Part shown: positions 1-5,054 of the stretch, piece after piece
Layout of the letters: each line of letters opens with the position of its first letter
Numbering within the stretch: position 1 is the first letter of the stretch
From: UBA1081 sp045639185
Lineage (GTDB): Bacteria; Bacillota; Clostridia; Oscillospirales; Acutalibacteraceae
Length of the DNA: 5,054 nucleotides
Assembly (NCBI GenBank): GCA_045639185.1
Contig: JAZUCO010000045.1
Span: 1-5,054 of the forward strand
Reading direction: 5' to 3'
Program-made: the position numbers and the translations under genes
Notes under the pieces: model-generated
The model's input: the letters and a program-made list of their open reading frames with translations, nothing else
Databases searched by the model: none
What the model was told of the DNA's origin: nothing

Positions 1-452
1 AGACTTACCTGAGAAGGAGTAAACATAACTTCCTGAGGACGGACAATTTTTTCACATTTACCAAAGATATCAACGAGTCCGCTGCCCTCTTTATTTGTGA
101 TTGCGAGATTGATGCTTTCACAGAATTCATCTTCAGTCATAGCAGAAAGTGCACCGTTATTGTAGCCCATTATGATATTTTCATCACCGAATTTTGTAAC
201 ACGCTCTTTCATTTTTTCAATAATATCAGGTGCGTATTCAGGAAGAATCTTTTGCAAAGAGAAGAAATTCTCCGTGTCCCATGTGCCTTTTACAGGAATC
301 CCTTTTTCATTGAATTCGGTCAGCACGTCAAGAATTTTTCTTATAATTCTTATATCCGAGCCAAAACCGAGATTATCATTTGTATCACCACGATATGAAT
401 GGTAGCAATTAACATGAAAACCGTATGCTATGTGTATCTTATTGTCTTTCAA
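1..452 (-). CDS. N-terminal part of a glycoside hydrolase/deacetylase-like barrel protein (runs off left edge)
   Basis: This is an open frame of 150 codons that continues past the left edge, so the C-terminus is missing. The best start is TTG at 452-450. A GGAAGAA ribosome site at 468-462 lies 9 nt upstream of it, and the same site touches the in-frame GTG at 461-459 and is too close to serve it. An in-frame TGA at 479-477 closes the frame above. The protein begins MKDNKIHIAYGFHVN. It then carries H13, H18, the run SYRGDTND (19-26), GTWDTENFFSL (56-66), LPEYAPDII (70-78) and IIMGYNNG (93-100). A His-containing first strand, a W-D-x-E-N-F segment and a G-Y-N-N-G segment recall GH57/GH38/polysaccharide-deacetylase-type (beta/alpha) barrels. 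I cannot fix the family. There is no signal peptide, so a cytoplasmic enzyme is likely. The GH130 gene upstream on the same strand supports a role in glycan breakdown. The reading frame is secure; the function is tentative. Confidence 0.62.
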   Translation of the reverse strand, partial: MKDNKIHIAYGFHVNCYHSYRGDTNDNLGFGSDIRIIRKILDVLTEFNEKGIPVKGTWDTENFFSLQKILPEYAPDIIEKMKERVTKFGDENIIMGYNNGALSAMTEDEFCESINLAITNKEGSGLVDIFGKCEKIVRPQEVMFTPSQVS

Positions 453-486
453 TCTGCTCACTTCTTCCGATTTTATTCACAGATAC

Positions 487-516
487 ATATTAACATTTTT
501 ATGTTTAACAATTCAA
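487..516 (-). promoter_or_regulatory. Candidate sigma-A promoter for the leftmost gene
   Basis: Read on the minus strand, a TTGAAT box (516-511) is followed after 18 bases by TAATAT (492-487). The predicted transcript would start near 480, about 28 bases before the TTG start at 452, and would contain the GGAAGAA ribosome site. The match is fair but the surroundings are very AT-rich, where chance -10 boxes are common. If real, the leftmost gene can be transcribed separately from the araC-GH130 unit. Confidence 0.4.
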
Positions 517-563
517 GTATAATGATTTAATAAACAATATTATGTATAATAAACTCTTGAATT
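510..563. repeat. 8-bp perfect inverted repeat in the intergenic gap
   Basis: The arms AATTCAAG (510-517) and CTTGAATT (556-563) are exact reverse complements separated by 38 bases. Between them the heptamer GTATAAT occurs twice in direct orientation (the first copy, 517-523, shares G517 with the left arm; the second is 544-550). The left arm, read on the minus strand, overlaps the candidate -35 box of the leftmost gene. A regulator operator is possible. The spacing is long and the DNA AT-rich, so chance is a real alternative. Confidence 0.3.
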
Positions 564-567
564 TTTT

Positions 568-616
568 AAGGTGGAATTATCTTTCTTTAGGAGCAACAAA
601 ATAGCCCCCACCCTTT
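568..616 (-). other. Possible RNA stem-loop between GH130 and the leftmost gene
   Basis: As minus-strand RNA, an outer stem can form between AAGGGUGG (615-608) and CCACCUU (574-568) with one bulged G. An inner stem can form between GGGC and GCUC, with one G-U pair. No U-run follows, so it is not a classical terminator. It could be a processing or stability element of the transcript downstream of GH130. The rest of the 453-648 gap shows no open frame of note. Confidence 0.2.
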
Positions 617-625
617 ATAAGTACG

Positions 626-644
626 AAAAACAAAACTTGTTTTT
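626..644 (-). terminator. Weak AT-rich hairpin just after the GH130 stop
   Basis: On the minus strand AAAAACAA and TTGTTTTT form an 8-bp palindromic stem with a 3-base loop, beginning 4 bases after the GH130 stop codon. The stem contains a single G-C pair and its 3' arm doubles as the T-run, so it would be a poor intrinsic terminator. Read-through into the leftmost gene is plausible. It is the only terminator-like element I see near this gene end. Confidence 0.25.
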
Positions 645-648
645 ATTT

Positions 649-1665
649 CTATTTGCGATTCTCCGTACAAAGTGCAAGCAAGTCTTCAACCCTTGCTGTA
701 GCAAGACATTCAACTGTATCTGATGCACCGTAGTAGATTTTCACTTCTCCGTCATCTTCAAGAATCATACCTCCGGGGAAAATTACGTGCTGACGGAAGC
801 CTGTCTGCGTTTCGTGATAAGTTTCGGGAGCAATAAGGGGAAGCTTGCTCATACCGACAATTTTTGTCGGGTCATTAAGATCAAGAAGCATAATCCCTGC
901 ACAGTATCTTTTTTTCCATGATGTTTCCCAGCCGTTCTTTTCTCTTGTTTCATCTTTGTCTACTGCATGGAAAATTGTAAGCCAGCCCTTGTCCGTTTTT
1001 ACAGGCGGTGCTGCGGGACCGATTTTATCATTAGCATAAGGAACATCTTCAACAGCAAGAACAAGCTCAGTTTCACCCCAGAAAACGAGATCAGGGGAAG
1101 TTGAAAGCCAGAGATCAAATCTGTCCTTGCCGCCTCTTGAATAAACGGGGAACGGTCTTTCAAGACGGACATACTTACCATTTATTTTTTCAGGGAAGAG
1201 TACCATGTTGCGGTTATCGGGAGCAGAAGCACTGATAATATTTATTTTTTCAAAATTATCATCAATTTCAGCAATACAGCCCCGCACACCGTGACGGGTA
1301 TCCATAGCCATACAGAGATAAGGTTTACCGTCTATAACAGTAATTCTCGGATCATAAAGCCTTTTTATTTCGTCCTCGGGCAAAAGATTTTTATTGTCAA
1401 AAAGAGGCTTTTCGCTGACCTTCCAGTTTATTCCGTCATCACTTACGGCAAAACCGAGAGAAGTATTAAAGCGTACCTTGGGATAAGTTTTTTCCGTAGG
1501 TCCGTAATCGTTACGGAAGACCATAACATATCTGCCTTTGTATTTAGCAACACCTGCATTAAAAATCAGTGAAGCTTCATAAGGAATATCATCTTTTGTA
1601 AGAACGGGCTTTTCGGTTTTTTTTATACACTCTGCACTGCAGAGGTCAGGTTTTAAGGTTTTCAT
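649..1665 (-). CDS. GH130 family beta-mannoside phosphorylase
   Basis: The product is a complete 338-residue protein without a signal peptide, so it should act in the cytoplasm. GH130 enzymes cleave beta-mannosidic bonds with phosphate, releasing alpha-mannose-1-phosphate. Visible family marks are FNAGVAKYKGRYVMVFR (35-51), FAVSDDGINW (72-81), and YDPRIT (104-109), in which D105 sits where the family's general acid is found. Further marks are the probable phosphate-binding residues in NRNMVLFPEK (151-160), RLERP (167-171), K214, and FHAVD with H233, and the closing YYGASDTVECLATA (311-324). The length suits the GH130_2-type mannooligosaccharide phosphorylases (about 330 residues) better than the longer mannosylglucose phosphorylases (about 390). 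The exact acceptor sugar cannot be read from sequence. The ATG at 1665 has only a weak GAG ribosome site. It lies 38 bases after the AraC gene with no terminator between them, so co-transcription is likely. The family assignment is firm; the substrate is inferred. Confidence 0.9.
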   Translation of the reverse strand: MKTLKPDLCSAECIKKTEKPVLTKDDIPYEASLIFNAGVAKYKGRYVMVFRNDYGPTEKTYPKVRFNTSLGFAVSDDGINWKVSEKPLFDNKNLLPEDEIKRLYDPRITVIDGKPYLCMAMDTRHGVRGCIAEIDDNFEKINIISASAPDNRNMVLFPEKINGKYVRLERPFPVYSRGGKDRFDLWLSTSPDLVFWGETELVLAVEDVPYANDKIGPAAPPVKTDKGWLTIFHAVDKDETREKNGWETSWKKRYCAGIMLLDLNDPTKIVGMSKLPLIAPETYHETQTGFRQHVIFPGGMILEDDGEVKIYYGASDTVECLATARVEDLLALCTENRK

Positions 1666-1703
1666 TATACCATCTCATTTCAAATATATTTTTACATCTT
1701 TTT

Positions 1704-2516
1704 TTATATTTTCTGCTGTACCTTTTTAGGTGATGTGCCGTAAACTTCCTTGAACTTTTTAGAAAAATAATTACTGTCCTCAAATCCGCAGATTTCAGCA
1801 ATCCCCGTTATATTCGGTCCGTCAGGGCTTCTGAGAAGCTGTTCGGCATGCTGCAATCTCAGAGAGTTGAGATATTTTGAAAAGCCTAACCCCGTTTCTT
1901 TTTTGAACAGTCTGGAAAAATGCTCGGGACTGACTGAAAACATCGTTGCCAGAGAGGACAGGGTTATATCCGAAGCAAAATTCTCTTTTATATATGCTAC
2001 AGCTTTCTCAATAATCTTGTTACCGTCATCAATATCAATGCACGATTCGGTGTTACGTATAAGCAGATAAAACAATGAATGAGTATAACAGGCGATTATT
2101 TCATCAGACAAAATGTCTTTGAAATTATATTCGTTTTCTATTTTTCCGAGTATATTTCTTATCTCATCAGATATAAACGGATTTCTGTAAAGGTAGTTGC
2201 CTGTAGAAATACTTGACTGTACAAAAACCGGTACGTACTCACATGTGCAATTGATAAGTATTCTTGAATGTTTTATGTTATCGTATTTTGTATGGTGAAT
2301 TATACCGTCAGGAATTATTACAATATCACCCGACTGAACATTATAAACTTTGTTGTCTATAATATAGGTGCAGTTACCCTCCTCAAGAAAATATATCTCA
2401 TAAAGAGAATGATAATGAGGCCATGAAGTCCCCGTTTCCTCAATCCTTTTGCTCATACCGTGATGAAAATATAATTTTTCAGACGGGTCAAATTTGATCT
2501 GGTTCAAAATCTGCAC
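1704..2516 (-). CDS. AraC-family transcriptional regulator with N-terminal cupin
   Basis: The product has 270 residues, or 267 if translation starts at the TTG at 2507. The N-terminal half is a cupin-type sensor: WPHYHSLYEIYFLEEG (32-47) holds the typical paired histidines, and GDIVIIPDGIIHH (63-75) gives the second cupin strand pair. The C-terminal hundred residues are the double helix-turn-helix of the AraC/XylS family. The first HTH lies at about 184-206 (ITLSSLATMFSVSPEHFSRLF) and the second at about 236-257 (ITGIAEICGFEDSNYFSKKF), followed by the family tail YGTSPKKVQ. Regulators of this build usually bind a sugar in the cupin and activate nearby catabolic genes. Being first in a transcript with a GH130 enzyme, it probably controls that gene and itself. 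It may also act on the divergent phosphoesterase operon, since both start from one 134-base region. The ligand is unknown. Confidence 0.93.
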   Translation of the reverse strand: MQILNQIKFDPSEKLYFHHGMSKRIEETGTSWPHYHSLYEIYFLEEGNCTYIIDNKVYNVQSGDIVIIPDGIIHHTKYDNIKHSRILINCTCEYVPVFVQSSISTGNYLYRNPFISDEIRNILGKIENEYNFKDILSDEIIACYTHSLFYLLIRNTESCIDIDDGNKIIEKAVAYIKENFASDITLSSLATMFSVSPEHFSRLFKKETGLGFSKYLNSLRLQHAEQLLRSPDGPNITGIAEICGFEDSNYFSKKFKEVYGTSPKKVQQKI

Positions 2517-2523
2517 CTTCCTT
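2505..2523 (-). promoter_or_regulatory. Ribosome site that favours a TTG start for the AraC gene
   Basis: On the minus strand AAGGA (2523-2519) lies only 2 bases from the GTG at 2516-2514, but 11 bases from an in-frame TTG at 2507-2505. The overlapping GGAAGG (2521-2516) is 8 bases from that TTG. The predicted transcript start near 2525 would leave a leader of only about 9 bases for GTG but about 18 for TTG. Both points favour TTG, which would shorten the protein by three residues. Confidence 0.55.
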
Positions 2524-2531
2524 CATTTCCG

Positions 2532-2560
2532 ATAATATCATTCTATATCAAAAAAGTCAA
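2532..2560 (-). promoter_or_regulatory. Strong sigma-A promoter for araC-GH130
   Basis: On the minus strand TTGACT (2560-2555) and TATTAT (2537-2532) are separated by exactly 17 bases, each one mismatch from consensus. Transcription should start near 2525, directly at the ribosome site of the AraC gene. This is the best promoter in the window. Such a good match suggests that the regulator is made constitutively or is repressed rather than activator-dependent. Confidence 0.75.
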
Positions 2561-2596
2561 GAAAACCTGTTAAATCAATCAAAATATTTAAGGAAA

Positions 2597-2624
2597 TATA
2601 ATAAATTAGATGTTATCATATAAT
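2597..2624 (+). promoter_or_regulatory. Two candidate -10 boxes for the phosphoesterase operon
   Basis: Perfect TATAAT hexamers occur at 2597-2602 and 2619-2624, upstream of the ATG at 2651. Neither has a recognisable TTGACA-like -35 box at 16-18 bases. The promoter may therefore depend on an activator, or the hexamers may be chance in AT-rich DNA. The operon's real promoter should lie in 2561-2640 because no plus-strand gene precedes it in this window. Confidence 0.35.
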
Positions 2625-2650
2625 TGAGTAAATATAAAGGATTGGTATAT

Positions 2651-3739
2651 ATGAAAAAAAGTATAAAGTTTATCCTTGCGATTGTGCTTCTAGTGATAAT
2701 TGGTGCAAGCGGCTTTTTGATTTATAAAAATTCACAGGGCATATCCTTTGATATCGCATCAGTTGAAAAAATAAAAAATGATGTGGAAATCGTCAGAGAA
2801 GATGAAGACAGCGTCACAATAAAAAAGAACAGAGACGAAGATTTCAGGGTGCTGATGTTTACAGATACTCACCTGAACGGGAAAAAAGATAAAGATAATC
2901 ATACTGTTTCATACATAGTGAAGAATATAACCGAGAAAAAGCCCGACCTTGTTATTTTCGGCGGTGACAACATTTCATCAGGCTTCAATAAAAAGCGAAC
3001 AACCGAATTCGCTGAGCTTATGGAAGCTCTCGGTGTTTATTGGGCAGCAGTGCTCGGTAACCACGAGGGTGAAGGTTTCCTTGCTGTTTCAAGAGAGGAA
3101 AATGTTGAAATTTTCTCTTCTTATGAGAATTGCCTTATGAGAAACGGCAAAGAAAATGTTGACGGCAACGGCAACTACACAATCAATATTCTGAATTCTG
3201 ACGGCACACTCAGAGAAGTTTTTTTCTTTATGGACTCAGGCAGTTATATGACCGACGAAAGCAAAGCAGAATACGGTGTTACAAAAGAGGGCGAAGTCTA
3301 TGACGGTGTAAAAACCTCTCAGGTACAGTGGTATAAGGACAAGCACGATGCACTTGAGGCTGAATACGGCAACTTCAAATCCATAACAGTTATACACATT
3401 CCTCCTTATCAGGCGGAAAAGGAATATGCCGAAAGTGATTTCCTTTACGGAGAAAAAAGAGAAGGTGTTTGCGAATCGGGCTTTGATTCAGGTCTTGTTG
3501 ATTCTATGCTTGAAAAAGGCAGTACGCAGGCTGTTTACTTCGGTCATGATCATGTAAACGATTTCGGTGTTATGTATGAGGATATTCTCTTATCCTACAT
3601 TCAATCCTCGGGCTACGGTGTTTACAACATGGAAACCAAGTTTGAATCGCCCGAAAATGAGTGGATACAGGGCTGTACACTTCTTGACATAAAAGCAGAC
3701 GGCACTTATACTGCCGAAAGAATTTTCAATCATAAATAA
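2651..3739 (+). CDS. Membrane-anchored calcineurin-like metallophosphoesterase
   Basis: The product has 362 residues from the ATG at 2651, which has AAAGG 10 bases upstream. An in-frame TTG at 2624 would add nine residues but lacks a ribosome site and overlaps a TATAAT. Residues 5-25 (IKFILAIVLLVIIGASGFLIY) form one hydrophobic segment after MKKS. It has no clear signal-peptidase or lipobox cysteine site, so an N-terminal anchor with an extracytoplasmic enzyme domain is likely. All five di-metal motifs are present: FTDTH with D72 and H74, GGDN with D106, GNHE with N137 and H138, VIHIPPY with H249, and GHDH with H299 and H301. The general reaction is hydrolysis of a phosphate mono- or diester; the substrate is not readable. 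The layout resembles purple-acid-phosphatase/Dcr2-like bacterial enzymes. It is first in a probable operon, with the YhhN-like gene starting 7 bases after its stop. Confidence 0.9.
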   Translation: MKKSIKFILAIVLLVIIGASGFLIYKNSQGISFDIASVEKIKNDVEIVREDEDSVTIKKNRDEDFRVLMFTDTHLNGKKDKDNHTVSYIVKNITEKKPDLVIFGGDNISSGFNKKRTTEFAELMEALGVYWAAVLGNHEGEGFLAVSREENVEIFSSYENCLMRNGKENVDGNGNYTINILNSDGTLREVFFFMDSGSYMTDESKAEYGVTKEGEVYDGVKTSQVQWYKDKHDALEAEYGNFKSITVIHIPPYQAEKEYAESDFLYGEKREGVCESGFDSGLVDSMLEKGSTQAVYFGHDHVNDFGVMYEDILLSYIQSSGYGVYNMETKFESPENEWIQGCTLLDIKADGTYTAERIFNHK

Positions 3740-3746
3740 GATAAAT

Positions 3747-4427
3747 ATGAAAACATTACCTTTGATTTTTGCTGCATTTTCTGCCCTGATGCCTGTAATA
3801 ACACAAAAAACAGGGCTTTCATCTAAATACGGATTTAAAATAAAAATGCTTTGTGCATTTATGTATCTTGCCACGGGTGTTTTATCGGCAGTTGCCCTTT
3901 ACAGAGTAACGCTTTATTCACTCCTGATACTTACTGCACTTATTTTCGGTGTTCTCGGCGACTTTTTCCTGAGCTATAAAGAAGACAGATATTTTCCTGT
4001 CGGAATTCTGTTCTTTGCACTCGGACATATTGTTTACAGCGTCACATTCCTTCTTGTCGGTGAAATGAGGGCAATTGATTATATAGTCCCCGTTCTTATT
4101 CTGACGATGATTATGTTCATTCCCATAGTTTTCATTATAAAAGTAAAAATTGACTTAGGAAAGCTTGAAATCCCCATTCTTATCTATGGTTTGATTCTTC
4201 TGTTTTTCTTTGTCTGTGGTGTCACAAAAGGTATTATTGCAATCAGAGCCGGTAATCTCTCCTTTGGATTGTGCATGATTCTCGGTGCAAGTCTTTTTAT
4301 TGCATCAGATATAATGTTGGGGCTCAAATCGGGCGGAATGGAACTGCCGGAGATTCTCCGTCACGCAGTGACTTATACTTATTTTCCTGCGCAGACACTT
4401 TTTGCCCTGAGTATTTATTTTCAATAG
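3747..4427 (+). CDS. YhhN/TMEM86-family membrane protein (lysoplasmalogenase family)
   Basis: The product is a 226-residue integral membrane protein with about eight hydrophobic segments, the usual size and topology of the family. Family marks are FGVLGDFFL (67-75, D72), FPVGILFFALGHIVY (83-97, H94), LGASLFIASDIMLG (179-192, D188) and YTYFPAQTLFALS (210-222). D72 and D188 are the conserved acidic residues expected in the membrane active site. Characterised members hydrolyse the vinyl-ether bond of lysoplasmalogens, giving a fatty aldehyde and a glycerophospho-base. Many anaerobic Clostridia make plasmalogens, so this activity is plausible, but not every family member has been tested. The ATG at 3747 has only a poor AAG-type ribosome site and sits 7 bases after the preceding stop, which suggests translational coupling. 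It lies between two phosphoesterase genes. Family assignment is good; enzyme activity is inferred. Confidence 0.85.
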   Translation: MKTLPLIFAAFSALMPVITQKTGLSSKYGFKIKMLCAFMYLATGVLSAVALYRVTLYSLLILTALIFGVLGDFFLSYKEDRYFPVGILFFALGHIVYSVTFLLVGEMRAIDYIVPVLILTMIMFIPIVFIIKVKIDLGKLEIPILIYGLILLFFFVCGVTKGIIAIRAGNLSFGLCMILGASLFIASDIMLGLKSGGMELPEILRHAVTYTYFPAQTLFALSIYFQ

Positions 4428-4436
4428 GATGATATT

Positions 4437-5054
4437 ATGAACGATAAATTTATTCCCGTTATGCGTTTTACAGTATGCAGCGACTCACATATTGAGGGCA
4501 TCGGCGCGTCTGGATACAGAAGACTGAAAAAGGCAGTTGACATCTCTTTTGCATTTGCAGAAAAAGATGAATTTTATAAAAACCTTGATGCTTTTCTTAT
4601 TGCAGGTGATATCACCGATAAGGGCAGAAAAGAGGAATTTGATGCCTTTAAGCTTATTTATGATTATGCAACGGAAAAAGACACTGAGGTTTTATGTGTT
4701 GTTGCAAAGGGGCATGATTCAATAAGTATGGGGAAGAAATCCCTGACATATTATAATTCCCTGACAAATCAGCCGACCGATTTTCATACGGTTATCGGCG
4801 GATATCATTTTATCGGGCTTTCAACCTGTAAACTGCCCGAAATATATTATACACCGATGCAGAAGAAATGGCTTATAAAAGAGCTTGATAAAGCTGTTGC
4901 GGATACTCCCGATAAGCCTGTTTTTCTGATGCATCACGAACACGTCAAATACACCGTTTACGGAAGCGGTGATATTGACGGTTGGGGGCACGATTTTTTT
5001 ACTCCGATACTGAAAAACTATCCGAACGTGGTTGATTTTTCAGGTCATTCGCAT
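4437..5054 (+). CDS. Cytoplasmic metallophosphoesterase with an altered GNH motif (runs off right edge)
   Basis: The frame has 206 codons and is open at the right edge. The ATG at 4437 has AGGA (4426-4429), overlapping the previous gene's stop codon, 7 bases upstream; the gap to that gene is 9 bases. There is no signal or anchor segment, so the protein should be cytoplasmic. Calcineurin-like motifs are CSDSH (D16, H18), AGDITDKG (56-63, D58), MHHEH (165-169) and GHSH (203-206), with which the window ends. The third motif reads VVAKGHDS (88-95), where VxGNHD is expected, so the metal-bridging Asn is missing. Either Asn is replaced by Gly92, or one Asn codon has been lost from K-G-N-H-D. Activity may be reduced or changed, or the base call may be wrong. 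It shares fold but little visible identity with the anchored phosphoesterase two genes upstream, so a recent duplication is unlikely. Confidence 0.85.
   Translation, partial: MNDKFIPVMRFTVCSDSHIEGIGASGYRRLKKAVDISFAFAEKDEFYKNLDAFLIAGDITDKGRKEEFDAFKLIYDYATEKDTEVLCVVAKGHDSISMGKKSLTYYNSLTNQPTDFHTVIGGYHFIGLSTCKLPEIYYTPMQKKWLIKELDKAVADTPDKPVFLMHHEHVKYTVYGSGDIDGWGHDFFTPILKNYPNVVDFSGHSH

Noticed and set aside
172..405. Plus-strand open frame of 77 codons
   Set aside because: It lies antisense inside the leftmost gene, whose frame shows sensible enzyme-like sequence; the translated product is not protein-like and has no ribosome site support.
585..605. AGGAG ribosome-site-like sequence on the plus strand at 590-594
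   Set aside because: No start codon with a meaningful open frame follows it, and the neighbouring genes are on the other strand.
845..1572. Plus-strand open frames (845-1039, 1291-1572) and a second minus-strand frame (999-1181)
   Set aside because: All lie within the clearly recognisable GH130 gene in other frames and show no family motif.
1867..2070. Plus-strand open frame of 67 codons
   Set aside because: It is antisense to the HTH-coding part of the AraC gene and is explained as its shadow.
3590..3874. Minus-strand open frame of 94 codons across a gene junction
   Set aside because: It spans the end of the anchored phosphoesterase and the start of the YhhN-like gene on the opposite strand; both sense genes have strong motif support.
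4537..4725. Plus-strand open frame of 62 codons
   Set aside because: It is out of frame inside the second phosphoesterase, whose frame carries the metal motifs on both sides.
2651..5054. Recent tandem duplication of the two phosphoesterases
   Set aside because: Beyond the short metal motifs the two proteins share no obvious sequence, and they differ in anchor, motif spacing and GNH motif.

Overview
The window looks like chromosomal DNA from a low-GC anaerobic Firmicute of the class Clostridia. A Ruminococcus-like gut or rumen bacterium is the best guess. The reasons are the AT-rich intergenic DNA, GTG/TTG starts behind AGGA-type ribosome sites, a GH130 mannoside-phosphorylase gene next to an AraC regulator, and overall codon use. 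Taxonomy is inferred, because no rRNA or marker gene is present. Every call comes from reading motifs by eye; no database search was run.

Minus-strand half (1-2516): three genes point leftwards. An AraC-family regulator (GTG at 2516 or, more likely, TTG at 2507) has a near-consensus promoter directly upstream. A 338-residue GH130 glycoside phosphorylase follows 38 bases downstream, probably in the same transcript. After a 196-base AT-rich gap (453-648) comes the start of a gene that runs off the left edge. Its 150 visible residues look like the N-terminus of a glycoside hydrolase/deacetylase-type barrel protein. The gap holds a candidate promoter for that gene, an 8-bp inverted repeat, a possible RNA fold and an AT-rich hairpin. 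Together this half reads as a small regulated glycan (probably mannoside) utilisation locus: the regulator senses a sugar and GH130 phosphorolyses beta-mannosides in the cytoplasm.

Plus-strand half (2651-5054): three tightly packed genes point rightwards from the shared 134-base divergent region. They are a membrane-anchored calcineurin-like metallophosphoesterase with all five metal motifs, a YhhN/TMEM86-family membrane protein (lysoplasmalogenase family), and a second metallophosphoesterase without an anchor, cut by the right edge. Gaps of 7 and 9 bases argue for one operon. A lipid or phosphate-ester turnover role fits the family assignments but is inference.

The most unusual direct observation is in the second phosphoesterase: the normally invariant Asn of the GNH(D/E) metal motif is absent (it reads A-K-G-H-D), while the other four motifs are intact. 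No mobile element, CRISPR array, tRNA or rRNA was seen.
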